NCBI GenBank assembly: GCA_963576725.1
Contig: OY755243.1
Span: 82,013,945 to 82,077,944 of the forward strand
Length of the DNA: 64,000 nucleotides
DNA from: Azorinus chamasolen
Taxonomy: Eukaryota; Mollusca; Bivalvia; Cardiida; Solecurtidae
Direction of reading: 5' to 3'
The position numbers and the translations under genes are program-made. Below the pieces are notes generated by a model. That model was not told the origin of the DNA. It saw only the letters and a list, made by a program, of their open reading frames with translations, and made no database searches. Below are positions 31,763 through 41,951 of the stretch, piece after piece (position 1 is the stretch's first letter; the number at the start of each line of letters is the position of its first letter).

Positions 31763-32724
31763 CATTCATTATTTCTTACATAACTAGTGATGGTGTAAAT
31801 GTATAGAGGGTATGCCATGACATTACATATTCCTGTTTTACACCATTTATCAATACCCTTTGACATAGTGCTAACATATGTTTTATTATTCTTAGATTCA
31901 CATAATTATAACCTAAACATTTGTGTTGTAGTTGAAAGTTTTGTGTTCTGCTCACCCTGATCAAGGGCCTGCACTGTTTGGCATTCACAATTATCCTGCA
32001 AATGTAAGTGTTTTCCCGTTGAATGGACGCTATAATTAACCCTTTACTCCATCAATAGCTATCTAAGAAATAAGGACCTCTTGCATTATGATTAGATTAA
32101 TTAATCCAATAGCACAATATTTTAATCCAATAACATTACTTTTGTCCTGCTTTAAGCTACCACCTGCCTCTACAACCCAGAATTATACCTCTTTTAGGTG
32201 GTCTCATTAGAGGGGCTTTACTTTAGTATACATCAGGTAAACTCGACGCCTCATCAGGATCTACTCTGGTTGACTCTAGGTCAATAGTTGGAACGAAATC
32301 AAATGAAAACTGTTGAGTTTGTGAAGATGCATGATGAAAATTCTCAATTCCAATAAACACAATTTATCCATGTAGAAACAATATCATGTACTGTCCTTTG
32401 TCAATCTGGTGTGGCTGTGCACTTTCATGTGTCATTTCAAAATTTAATGCCTGGAATTTATTCTATTTTATTTTTTACAAATTGCATTGCAATTATATTG
32501 AAGAAATGTCCTGGAAATGCACTGTCACTGTATCGCTATCTGAGAAGTGCATTTATACTAATGGTTTACCAGAACATCAATTTCATACATAATTCCAGAG
32601 AGACTTCTCGATATATTGAATTAAAACCGCTGTGACAAGGAATTCTCTATTATCTAAATGCTACAGACAAATTATAACTTTAGTTCCGGGGACAGAAGCA
32701 ATTTCCAAAAGCATTTGTAATATA
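31763..32724. other. Mostly unassigned, with a D right half
   Basis: 32036 begins TTAACCCTTTACTCCATCAA (F left end only). 32143-32225 is a D right half (TCCTGCTTTAAGCTACCACC, TTTTAGGTGGTCTCATTAGA). Two overlapping plus-strand frames at 32386-32635 are unrecognised. Confidence 0.45.
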
Positions 32725-32932
32725 TACAGTAAAACCCCTTTAAACCAGAATTCTAGTAGAGAAGAATAACATACTTTCAGGCAGGCGGCTGTTAAATGCA
32801 GGGTAAAAGTCATACAGAAAGGTCCTAGAGGAGCTTTCTGCATGACTTTCACCCTGCATTAAGCTGCAACCTGTCTCTAAGACCGATATTTATACTAAAT
32901 TTAACGTCCGGTTTAGATTGGGTTTTACTGTA
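32725..32932. mobile_element. C-family MITE, well preserved
   Basis: TA, CAGTAAAACCCCTTTAAACC / GGTTTAGATTGGGTTTTACTG, TA. Arms GGCAGGCGGCTGTTAAATGC and CCTGCATTAAGCTGCAACCT; hairpin CATACAGAAAGGTCCTAGAG/GAGCTTTCTGCATG. Confidence 0.9.
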
Positions 32933-33352
32933 CTTACAAATTGGCTTCCGTCTTTTCGTTCATACGTGGAGGCCGGGCGTGAATGTCTAAATTAACAGTA
33001 AAACTGTCAACTGCACTGTCGCAATGTTATGAACATGTCTATATTTATATTTAGACTTATTGACACTTTAGTCAATGTCAACTACCGAGGTAGACTCTTT
33101 AATCAGTTTTAACTCATTTATTATATAACGTAAACGCAGCATTCTTTCATATGAGGGATTTCTGCAAAGAAAATAATAGCATAAGCAAGTGGAAAACTTT
33201 GATATCCGTAGCCCTCAAAGTCTATATTAATTACAATTTGTTCTATGTACTGCAATTGGGGGTTAGCATATTAAATGATTATAAATCAGACAAATAGTAC
33301 TTGGACTTAACAGCAAACACCTGTGCGCGTCCCAGGGGACAGATGCTTAACA
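32933..33352. other. Unassigned AT-rich stretch
   Basis: Nothing recognised. Confidence 0.4.
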
Positions 33353-33613
33353 ATTTCCCGGTTCAAGGTTCATGTCAAAAATATGACATCATTAATGTTT
33401 ATTAGCCGAAGTTTTAAAATGTAATCCTTTTATGGAAATACTTTCTTTGACAAACGCTATAGAATCAGATCTGTAATATCACAGCAGCAGTAAACAGAGC
33501 AGACCCTGCTCCTATAGGAGCCGTCCCATCTAGGGCTACCCTGTTGCAAATGCGTAAAAAGGGTTTATGTGAAATAAAGGGTAAACACTTTACTCGATGA
33601 ATAGTTATGTAAA
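33353..33613. mobile_element. F-family element, and start of a second F
   Basis: GACATCATTAATGTTTATTAGC, GTAAACAGAGCAGACCCTG, CTCCTATAGGAGCCGTC and AATAAAGGGTAAA define an F (left hairpin arm partly lost). It is followed by ACTTTACTCGATGAATAGTT, the left end of another F into which the CpG-rich element is inserted. Confidence 0.65.
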
Positions 33614-34351
33614 GGGGCCGTCACACCATAACGTTCTGGTCAACGTTCTCTGAACGTTTCAATCGTTCAATTTTTGAGCGTTCTAGAGTGAGGATGACAC
33701 ATCTGGCGTGTGATAAACGTGTACCTAACGCATGACTAGCGTGTGTCTTACGCGCAAGAAGCGTGTAACAGCGACCAAGTAAGATACCCCTGAAAACCAT
33801 TAGCGTGTGCTGATGTGCCACTGGCGCACAACGAACGATTTGTGAACGTTAGACGAGCGTGTTGAGCGTGTGACTAACGTGTGAATAACGACAGAATAGC
33901 GTTTTGACGTTCGTTTGACTTTAGCCACACGCTGCGTGCGCTAGGGGACCGTTCAGCGGTCGTTTACAGGTCGCCATTGAGTCGTTCACTGCAAAGCAAA
34001 CGATTAGTAACAACCAAGTAACGCTAGTGTAACGACTGACTAACGATATCCGAACGCGTGCAACGCTCATCGAACGTTAGTAAAACGTTCCATTAACGTT
34101 CTTAAACGTTCTTCAGCGTTTAAAATTAAACGTTGAAGAATGCTGGTCTCAGTGAGAACTTTTGTGCATGTTCAAAAAATATTTTCCGGGCCAGCGTTCT
34201 CCGCCGATTCCCGGCGATCACCGACGTTCACTAGCGTTCACAAGCGTTCTTACAACGCTCTTCTTGCGCTATCCCAGCGACCATGGGCGACTACTAACGT
34301 TTCCTCAAACGCCAGAGAACGCTGACCAGAACGTCATGGTGTGACGGGCCC
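33614..34351. mobile_element. CpG-rich terminal-inverted-repeat element with helically phased CpGs
   Basis: Termini are inverted: GGGGCCGTCACACCATAACG, TTCTGGTCAACGTTCTCTG at the left; the complement of GGGCCCGTCACACCATGACG, TTCTGGTCAGCGTTCTCTG at the right, about 38 bp with few mismatches. The interior is full of AACG, AGCG and CGTTC motifs. Measured CpG-to-CpG steps at 33717-33775 are 11, 11, 11, 11, 10; at 34020-34120 they are 11, 11, 11, 9, 11, 11, 11, 10, 10; at 34195-34331 they are 10, 10, 10, 10, 10, 11, 11, 11, 10, 10, 12, 10, 12. It has no meaningful ORF, so it is probably a non-autonomous DNA transposon. Superfamily is not assigned. Its base composition stands out sharply from the AT-rich surroundings. 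Confidence 0.85.
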
Positions 34352-34520
34352 ATAAGCAAAGTTGAAGTATGAACAGTAACTACTTTGTATAGCGGAACTA
34401 TGAACAAAGGAACGTTAAACCTTGACAGAAACTGTACAATCCGATCTTATTTCGTAATTAAACAGAGCAGACAGTGTAGATCCTGATGATAAGAGGGCTA
34501 CTATACGAGTCATTTGATCA
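34352..34520. mobile_element. Right part of the F element around the CpG-rich insertion
   Basis: ACAGAAACTGTACAATCCGATC, TTAAACAGAGCAGACAGTG and GATCCTGATGATAAGAGGG are F internal words. With the F left end at about 33585-33613 this suggests the 738-bp element landed in an F. Confidence 0.5.
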
Positions 34521-35059
34521 AGGTAATGAACTGTTTGTCAGTATGCCATCAACTTTGCTTTATTCTCTTATCATAATTGTATTATACCTTACTAGGCATA
34601 TGGATTTTAAATTTTGAGATTATGCGATGTTCTTTTTATACCTTAGAAATACACTGTAAATGTTTTTGTTTTGTTTATTATGTTTTTATTTCTATTTCAT
34701 AGCATATTTTCTTTAATTTCTGCTTGAGTATGTATAAATGTTTTAATTGTAAAGCACTTATGAACGTATTTAGATATGAAAAGAGTGCTATATAAATATG
34801 GTATAATAATAATGATAATACTAATAATAATTTGTCTTTAAACATCCTCTAACAAATGTTTTGAATGACTCTAAAGTAAAATGTTAACTGACAATTCCAT
34901 TTTGAGTATTAAGCAACCCAAGGGTTAACACTATCTCTGACCGACATGAAGACATAAATGGACATTTGCACTGTGGTAAGAATGTTTGTTACTATCCAGA
35001 ATCGAAAGCATTCTGTCCACTGCTTAGCCTAGATAAGAGGGGTATGTAGAAACTCAAGA
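34521..35059. other. Unassigned AT-rich stretch
   Basis: A short AAT/ATA microsatellite (TAATAATAATGATAATACTA) lies at about 34804-34835. The preceding ATGAACGTATTTAGATATGA, AAAGAGTGCTATATAAATAT looks like the 3' end of some interspersed element. No gene. Confidence 0.4.
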
Positions 35060-35417
35060 TACAGTAAAGCTTCTTTCTGTATGATTTCACTATGCATTAA
35101 GCTGTCATGTGACTATACGACCGACATTGAAACTTATCGGAGTGTTCGGAATGGAGAGACTCTATTGTATCCTGTAGCATGCTTGTTATTTCCCAGAACC
35201 AAAAGCAGTTTGTCCAGTATAACACATTCCCTCATACTGACGCCTTTTGGTGCCTCTGGAAAAGTCACTGTTTGATACCATTGCAAATGCTCAATTTATC
35301 ACAATGGTTTCTAAATTACACAATTCTAAAAGTTTCCTTTTTCTTGTTAATGTTCCGTTTCAGTAGATTTATTCAAAGAGGTTGGATCTAAAAATAGCTT
35401 ATAAGGTTATGGGTTAA
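35060..35417. mobile_element. Worn TA-group element followed by a G-family MITE
   Basis: 35060-35175: CAGTAAAGCTTCTTTCTGTA, CTATGCATTAAGCTGTCATG, GGAGAGACTCTATTGTA. 35219-35417 is G: ACACATTCCCTCATACTGAC, GCCTTTTGGTGCCTCTG, TTGCAAATGCTCAATTTATC, CGTTTCAGTAGATTTATTCA, ending GGGTTAA. The G hairpin has lost its left GAGCATTTGCTCC half. Confidence 0.75.
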
Positions 35418-35508
35418 TAATACCGGGTATACGAGTTTTCACGATACATGTACCCATATCAAGTGTGTTTTCGGATAACAATGGTCAAACCATGTGACTA
35501 AATGTTCG

Positions 35509-35598
35509 CTTCTTGCGTTCTGCTCTTCTCCAATATTAGCCGATGTCTCTTCGCTTCTTGCGTTATGCTCTTCTCCAATATTAGCCGATGTCTCTTTG
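35509..35598. repeat. Tandem duplication, 45 bp x 2
   Basis: CGCTTCTTGCGTTCTGCTCT, TCTCCAATATTAGCCGATGT, CTCTT occurs twice in succession with one substitution (GTTCTG versus GTTATG). Confidence 0.9.
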
Positions 35599-35764
35599 CA
35601 AAATTACAACTGCTATGCTGATAATAATACCTTTCATCGAGTGTATTGATTTTGAACTATGCTTATACCGCGTTATCTTTTAAAATCAATATCGATGTAT
35701 TTTAAACAATAAATCATCCCTATCCTTAATTACTTATCCGACAAACGCAACCTGAATTTCATTT

Positions 35765-36262
35765 GTATACAGTTTTGATCCAGATGAGACGTCGAGTAAC
35801 CCGGCGTCTCATCTGGATGCAAACTGTTTGACACTGCGTCCATAGTTTTTTTTTCTCCAAAAGTTTGAACTTAAGTCCTCAAGATTAAGATTACCAATGA
35901 TCATTGCAACCGTCGTTTAACTCTTTCGGCGCCAAATTTCTAATTGTCATCTCCAATCCATTGTTTTTAAATCATTCATTAAAATAAGGAAATGCGATAA
36001 ATAAATGCAAATGTTAAAGGAATAAAGCACATATATAGTAATAGAGATTTGAACAAAAAGTGGAATCCCTGATCAGACGCCGCCTTGAAAGGCGACGTCT
36101 GATCTAGGACTGCACTCTTGCATATTGATTTACCTACAACATTTTCAAAATTCAACCTATAATCAGTTTGTCTACCAAAATGCAAACATGGTGTCCAATA
36201 CTTTGGATCCAGATGAGACGCCGAGTTACTCGGCGTCTCATCTGGGTCCAGACTGTTTACAT
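35765..36262. mobile_element. Two E hairpins and an F-like hairpin
   Basis: 35765-35832: TTTTGATCCAGATGAGACGT, CGAGTAACCCGGCGTCTCATC. 36200-36262: TTTGGATCCAGATGAGACGC, CGAGTTACTCGGCGTCTCATC, TGGGTCCAGACTGTTT, the cleanest E core here. Between them, 36062-36118 has TCAGACGCCGCCTTGAAAGG, CGACGTCTGATC, a hairpin with F-type outer arms. Confidence 0.8.
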
Positions 36263-36787
36263 TGGTATTCATTCATCTGCCCATAGCAAGCTAAAGGTCA
36301 AACATTAGCATGGTATTGACAAACATGTGATAGCTTTTACAAATAGTCAACCTCTGCATGAAACGCATCTAATGAGGTTCGGATCTGTTTGACATGAAGG
36401 GTGTGTATTTAGGTCGAAATAAAAGAACGCATTTTACATTGAATATTGTTGTAGACGATAAATGCTCAGTAGGATATAGGTTAATACTTGACCCGTAATA
36501 GACATAATTAACGCACTGGCAAACAGAGCAGACCCTTTATGGGCTGTGTAATCAGGATGTACTCTTTTTCTTTATGGAACTGTATACATATGATTCTATG
36601 ATAGTTTAAAGTAATGAAGAACATTAACCCTTTATTCAATAGACGCGCTTTAGCAATAAGCGGTGTACCCATATCAGATGGCTTCTGTAGGAGCTGTCTG
36701 ACCAGGATCTGCTCTGACTGCTTTTGAAGTAATATAGAGCTGATTACATGTACACAGTTTCCTTGCTCATAGTGCCATTATAACAAT
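36263..36787. mobile_element. E right flank and degenerate F elements
   Basis: TCTGCCCATAGCAAGCTAAAGG is the E right end. 36520-36570 (CAGAGCAGACCCTTTATGGG) and 36627-36787 (TTAACCCTTTATTCAATAGA, CAGATGGCTTCTGTAGGAGC, TGTCTGACCAGGATCTGCTC) are worn F elements. Confidence 0.55.
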
Positions 36788-36991
36788 TTAACCCTTACCA
36801 CGCTGAATTTTCAAATGGACTCTTCCAAAGTTCAAACAGGTCAAGCTTATGGTGGATATTTAGGATTGTTTCTAAAGAAACGTCTAACATGACAAACAGT
36901 GCAAACGAGATGGCTCCTAATATTCACCATAAGCTTGACCTGATTGAAATGTGGAATAGTCTATTTGAAAATTCAGAGTTGTAAGGATTAA
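36788..36991. mobile_element. L-family MITE with about 70-bp inverted arms
   Basis: TTAACCCTTACCACGCTGAA opens and CAGAGTTGTAAGGATTAA closes. The arms match over TTTTCAAATGGACTCTTCCA, TCAAACAGGTCAAGCTTATG and GTGGATATTTAGGA versus their complement, with few mismatches. The middle keeps TAACATGACAAACAGTGC. TTAA at both ends. Reference copy for L. Confidence 0.88.
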
Positions 36992-37079
36992 AGCTATTTC
37001 GAGGGGTCGTGATAGGAAGACTGTTTTTATACTTATTGAACTGTAAAACACCCATGAAGCGACCAACCAAAACAGGTCT

Positions 37080-37230
37080 AGTTTTGATTCTGAAAGGTAT
37101 GTGATAATTTAATGCAGGAGGGAAGTTGTGCAGAACTATCCCATAGGAGCTTTCTACATTATTTCAATCCTGCATTAAGACATCACCTGCTCTTCTAGGC
37201 ATTCATATGCATTCATGAGAAGGTTTTATG
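37080..37230. mobile_element. Worn D-type element
   Basis: GGTATGTGATAATTTAATGC, AGGAGGGAAGTTGTGCAGAA, CCCATAGGAGCTTTCTACAT, CCTGCATTAAGACATCACCT. Ends not clear. Confidence 0.55.
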
Positions 37231-37236
37231 GTTGTT

Positions 37237-37310
37237 GCGTGACATAAGCATTTAAAACGTTTTACACCTATTGACATAGGTGTAAAACGTTTTAAATGCT
37301 TATGCCACGC
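37237..37310. repeat. Near-perfect hairpin, 35-bp arms, 4-nt loop
   Basis: Left arm 37237-37271 and right arm 37276-37310 are complementary at 34 of 35 positions (one A versus G). The loop is TGAC. The arms contain AAGCATTTAAAACGTTTTAC. Unlike the MITE hairpins it has no recognised family ends. It could be a small foldback element or a hairpin RNA source if transcribed; nothing in the sequence shows transcription. Confidence 0.9.
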
Positions 37311-37914
37311 ACTAACATTCTAGCAATAACTGTAAATATGTTTTACATTTGTTATTGTTTTTTTTAACCAGCGTGTTGTCAGTTCATGGTAAACTTCTTG
37401 TTAGATAACGCGTTTTGATATGAAAAACATCCATCGTACAATTGTAAAGTTTTTTTTTCATTTAAAAAGCACTATTTCTGTGAGAATGCACATTGAAAGC
37501 AAATGCATTGTGGCATGTTTTGCGTGACTCTGAAACCTTTTATGGTAACACTGTCACTATCTGTGATCGAAAGTTGTCACTTCGACGCCACGTTGTGTTC
37601 TGCGCCGGCTAGGCGATAGTGCTAGGATAATGGTTATCAATTAAGACTACTTTAGTTACTGTTTTAATGGAAGTCATTCAGATTGAAGGAATCCTTAAAC
37701 AATGCAGTCGATGTCTATCTACAGGAACAGTTTGAAGTTGTAGCTGAAGGAAAATAAAAATAATCCAAGGCGTCACAAACAGTAACTTAACAATGCTAGA
37801 GGTTTGAATCCTGCTAAAAATCAATAATGACATTCCTCATTGATACGATCAGTGCGATATAGTGCCGTCATGCTGATATCAGCACTCAAAAGAAATTTAA
37901 TTCATTAGCAAAAC
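37311..37914. other. Unassigned stretch
   Basis: No recognised feature. Confidence 0.4.
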
Positions 37915-38340
37915 TGGTTTGTAATAACAGGTGATAGCTGAATGCAGGACAAAATAGAAACAGATAACTCCTACAGGAGCACCCTGTATCACGTGTATCC
38001 TGCATTAACCCTTTACCTGATAGAAGCGGCTTTTAGCGTGTTTGATTTATTCCTCCGCTGAAGAAAATAGTTCAAATTCATACAGTCATGAACATATTGC
38101 ATAATAAATATTTTCTATATCCTAGTAGGTGGTAGATTAAAGCAGGCTGAAAGTAAAGCAGAATGCGCCTTAAGGCGCATTCTGCTTTACTTTCAACCTG
38201 CTTTAAGTGGTCATATGTCTTCAAAACTAGAAACAGGCTATTGGGTAAAGGGTTAAACAACCACCAGGTTTTAAAATCCCCTATGATAATAAATAATGTG
38301 GTCGCTTTAGCAAGACTTCTCTGCACTGTGATAAATGAAT
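37915..38340. mobile_element. D-type MITE interrupted by J element copy 1
   Basis: Left D part: ACAGGTGATAGCTGAATGCA, GGACAAAATAGAAACAGATA, ACTCCTACAGGAGCA, ATCCTGCA. 38005-38256 is J. Right D part: ACAACCACCAGGTTTTAAAA, TGGTCGCTTTAGCAAGACTT, CTCTGCACTG. Joining left and right across one TTAA gives CCTGCA-TTAA-ACAACCACC, which matches the D right arm (CCTGCATTAAGCAACCACC at 27390). Confidence 0.85.
38005..38256. mobile_element. J-family MITE, copy 1 (252 bp)
   Basis: TTAACCCTTTACC and GGTAAAGGGTTAA form perfect 13-bp inverted ends including TTAA. The off-centre palindrome is AGTAAAGCAGAATGCGCCTT and its complement AAGGCGCATTCTGCTTTACT; outer D-like words are GGTGGTAGATTAAAGCAGGC. Differs from copy 2 (44525-44776) at only about three positions with identical length. 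Confidence 0.93.
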
Positions 38341-39147
38341 TGGACAATCCCTTACTTCATAGAGTGAGTACATATTATCATAATAGATATGTCAGCTGAA
38401 GTGAAAGGGGGCATTTCAATTTCCTTTTAAAGAAGATATGAAAATGTTTTACTGATATTTAACATTTGAAGAGGCAATATGCAAAATATATGCAAAATAA
38501 CTCCAAGCATGACAAACACTGTTTTCAGTACATGTTTAACTTAACTAATATCAGTTTCGTTTCATTAAGATAAATGCTGTATATGACTTACAGTATTATT
38601 AACTGTAAGATACTATTTTACAAGTATAGTCATCTGGCTTTGTAGTATGTTGACGATACAAAGCGAAACATGAAACACGTAGACAACCTTAGAAAATAAA
38701 CAAAAGATTGAAAGGTTTAAATCAAATTGAAATGAATGAGCATTTAACTAGGATTTTATTGATTTCCATAAATAGCAAGCACTGTTTTAGCATTTCTTTT
38801 ATAGCAAACGGTATATATTTATTTTTCTGTCAAGAGTATCAATTGCCATGTACCCGATCATACTAAAAAGCAATGATACATCTACTGATTCTATACGCCT
38901 TTTAATGGTTTCGTAAACAGAAGACACTTAGATCAGACGCATGAGCTCATAACATAATATAGACCTGATTATACCGTGTCAGCCATAGTCAAAATCTCAT
39001 ATGCAGTTATAAATATCATTACTACATGTTTGCATGGATATTCATTAGGTAAAGCATTAACTAAACAGATAGAAACAGAATATCTGTGTTTGAATACTTC
39101 TTTTTGAAGCATATCCAAATAGGGCATATTGAAATTCATTTTTCATA
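38341..39147. other. Unassigned AT-rich stretch
   Basis: Nothing recognised except a worn F fragment at about 38915-39060 (AACAGAAGACACTTAGATCAG, TGGATATTCATTAGGTAAAG). Confidence 0.4.
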
Positions 39148-39358
39148 TACAGCAAAGCCCTAAACTAGACATTACATTTAGTATCAATATCGGTCTTGGT
39201 GACAGATGGAAGTTTAATGCAGGGTGAAAGTCATACAGAAAGCTCATCTGGGAAAACTCCTAAAGCAGCTTTCTGCATGACTTTCATCCTCAATTAAGCT
39301 GTTTAAAACTCTACACTCTTCTTTACTACGACTCGGGTTTAGAGGGTTTTTTACTGTA
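39148..39358. mobile_element. C-family MITE
   Basis: TA, CAGCAAAGCCCTAAACTAGA / CGGGTTTAGAGGGTTTTTTACTG, TA. Arms GACAGATGGAAGTTTAATGC; GTCATACAGAAAGCTCATCT and AGCAGCTTTCTGCATGAC; the right arm has CATCCTCAATTAAGCTG. Confidence 0.82.
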
Positions 39359-39467
39359 TATCTTCAAACAGTCAAACATTATAAATATCCGTCTTCATCC
39401 TTTACCTCAAATATTCATTTAAGGAATAATGACAGTATGATTATTTATAAACTGACCTTTTACATGG

Positions 39468-39834
39468 TACAGTGCTCCCTCCCTACAACGGCCCTTTCAA
39501 TAACGATTCCCTCCTTACAACGACGCATATCACTGTTTCCGAAACAACAAGGCTCCAGAAACAACTTTGTTCCATCGTATTTTCTTTATGCCTCCATCAA
39601 ACCCTTTGTTGTGACCACTCTTTAGAATCGTCACTTTTTGACGATTCTAAAGAGTGGTCACAACATAGGGTTTGATAGAGGCATAACGGTTTTAGTTCTC
39701 GAAATACACCTTATCTGGGGATCTGCAAACTATCCTAATTATGTCTGATTTTACCTCCCTTTAACAACTCCCTCTGAACAACACATACAATCTTCGTATC
39801 CCAAAGGGTGTCGTTGTAGAGAGGGAGCACTGTA
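39468..39834. mobile_element. M-family TA element containing a nested H element
   Basis: Outer ends CAGTGCTCCCTCCCTACAAC and the complement of GTTGTAGAGAGGGAGCACTG, each with TA. Inside at 39586-39686 is a near-perfect H palindrome: TTATGCCTCCATCAAACCCT, TTGTTGTGACCACTCTTTAG, AATCGTC, loop ACTTTTT, then the complement ending GATAGAGGCATAA. Short frames at 39437-39675 are shadows. Confidence 0.88.
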
Positions 39835-40370
39835 TACGAACTCGAAACTGTTTGGTCGCGGCAGAAACGGGAGAATCAGATTCATGTAAGTTCATAAGCT
39901 CATAGAGTAAACGCTGATCAAACGGCTCCGTCTGATCTGAGTCTGTTCTGTTCGCAAAGTCGATGAACGGTATTTTTATGAAGTAAAACTTAACATCTTA
40001 GACGTTCGGCACTCTGATATGATATATAAAATGAGATGTCAGATAACGAACAGAAAAAATGAAACAAATAACAGATCCGACTGACAAAACGTAATTAATT
40101 GTTGAAAAAGTTAAACGAATCGTTTCATTAATCTACTTTGAACATGAGCAATAATCGGATAGGCTAATGTCAACAAATGTTCACTTTAATAGTGTTTGTC
40201 TCTTAGACATTTTAGTAGCCTTTCTAATGAAAAGTGTTCAATGCGAAATTAGTGTAATACACACACAAAGTAATAGTTTCTACAATAAATGTACATTTTC
40301 AATAAAATCATAAACAGTGACGCTGGTTATGTTCAAAGATTCCAATGAAGACTGTCAATATATATGAATG
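39835..40370. other. Mostly unassigned; F remnant
   Basis: 39890-40000 has AGAGTAAACGCTGATCAAAC and GGCTCCGTCTGATCTGAGTC, an F hairpin with a collapsed centre. The rest is AT-rich. Confidence 0.4.
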
Positions 40371-40577
40371 TACAATAAAACCATATAAACCGGAATTCTA
40401 GAAGAGAAGAATTTAGATATTTTAAGAAGGTGGCTGCTTAATGTAGGGTGAAAGTCATGCAGAAAGCTCAGCTGGAGCTTTCTGCATGTCCTTCACCTTG
40501 CATTAAGCTGTGACACCTGCATTACAGACCTGTATCAATATTAATTTAAACACCCGGTTTAGATAGGTTTTACTGTA
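40371..40577. mobile_element. C-family MITE
   Basis: TA, CAATAAAACCATATAAACCG / CCGGTTTAGATAGGTTTTACTG, TA. Hairpin CATGCAGAAAGCTCAGCTGG/AGCTTTCTGCATG; arms GGTGGCTGCTTAATGTAGGG. Confidence 0.87.
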
Positions 40578-40788
40578 TATTGAAGTTTATTGCCATTTTC
40601 GTCCATACTTATTCAAGTGCTGAAATGTGAACGTGGGCCCAGACTAAAATGCATGCTAGAAGCTTTTGATTGAGTTTCGTTTTTAGATATCCGTTTAAAG
40701 AGATTTTGAGAAAATTGGTCTTTGTCTGTGCAGCAAAATGATAGTTCACATAGCTCTTAATACAGTAGTCCTGACATCTGTAACAATA

Positions 40789-40990
40789 TACAGTAGAAAA
40801 TGTCTTAAGCGGTCATTCATTTATTAAACACAGGGGGTCTTAAAAAGTAGGTGGTTGCTTAATGCAGGGCAAAAGTAATGCAGAATGCTCCTGTAGCTTT
40901 TTACATTACGTTTGACCTGTATTAAGCTATCATCTGCCTTACAGACACATGATTAAACCTCTTTTTGGTGGTCGCTTTAGGTTCTACTGT
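40789..40990. mobile_element. D-family MITE
   Basis: TA, CAGTAGAAAATGTCTTAAGC / CGCTTTAGGTTCTACTG. Interior GTAGGTGGTTGCTTAATGCA, AATGCAGAATGCTCCTGTAG, CTGTATTAAGCTATCATCTG. Confidence 0.83.
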
Positions 40991-41117
40991 TCAGGGTGAT
41001 GTACACTAATACCCTAAGTGTTCGGACATCTATCCAATAATCCCTCTCCATGTGTTTGTGAATAAGTCCATTCGGCATCATTTTGATCACTTTAAATTCG
41101 ACTAACATAGAAGCAAA

Positions 41118-41328
41118 TGCAATAAAACCTTTCCAAACAGTCCATTTTATGAATAAACATAGAGGTATTTATAAAATCAGGTGGTCGCTTAATGCAGGAC
41201 GAAAGTAATAAAGAAAGCTCCTACAGAAGTTTTCGGCACAACGTTCGCTCTGCATAAAGCCATCACATGCCTCTCTGACTCAGAATTTAACCTCGTTTTG
41301 ATAGTTGTCTTAGAGAAAGTTTGCTGTA
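41118..41328. mobile_element. D-family MITE, diverged
   Basis: CAATAAAACCTTTCCAAACA / CTTAGAGAAAGTTTGCTGTA. Interior CAGGTGGTCGCTTAATGCAG, AAGAAAGCTCCTACAGAAGT, CTGCATAAAGCCATCACATG. Overlapping minus-strand frames at 41189-41559 are not gene-like. Confidence 0.75.
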
Positions 41329-41951
41329 GTTGAGACCTTGAATAAACGTTTCCTTCAGGACCAGTTTGAATTTGGGTCTGCACTGTTGACCTAACTTTGT
41401 CTGTCCGAAAACTTTGGGTAATTGATGAAATCCCGTAAACGTCTCACTCATAGCTATCATGCAGGTTGAAACTGACACATGGAACCTCTCAAAGGAAGCG
41501 TTTTCATTTCTTGTATTTGTTATAAGCAGACATGCCTTGATGCAATTGTGATTTACCATTTATCTAATATATTAGTATGGCTGAAACAATATAACATAGA
41601 CTAGTAGGCCTCAACATCTGAGATCAGTATTCCTTGTATACAGTAAAACCTCTCTGAAACATCGTCAGAACATGTATAAATTCAGGACTCTTTGATAGGC
41701 TGTTTAGACCTTTGTTCAATGAATATTCATGAAAGAAATAGTGACACCTTATTTAGATGATACTCGTTAGAAAAGCCTCTTTGAGCCAACCAGTATCACT
41801 AAGACAGGGTGTAAACGGGATACAAATTGCTAGATCCAGACCCTACTGTAGGCTCTAACACTTAGACTTAGTCCCCTTATTCTGCTGAAAATGGTGTCTG
41901 CTCAAATTCTAATCTGATAAATGTTTTACTTTAAATTTTGATTTGTTAACA
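41329..41951. other. Mostly unassigned; worn F and TA-group ends
   Basis: At 41637 there is TACAGTAAAACCTCTCTGAA with no matching right end, a solo A/D terminus. 41700-41770 has GTTCAATGAATATTCATGAA, an F left part. Confidence 0.45.
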
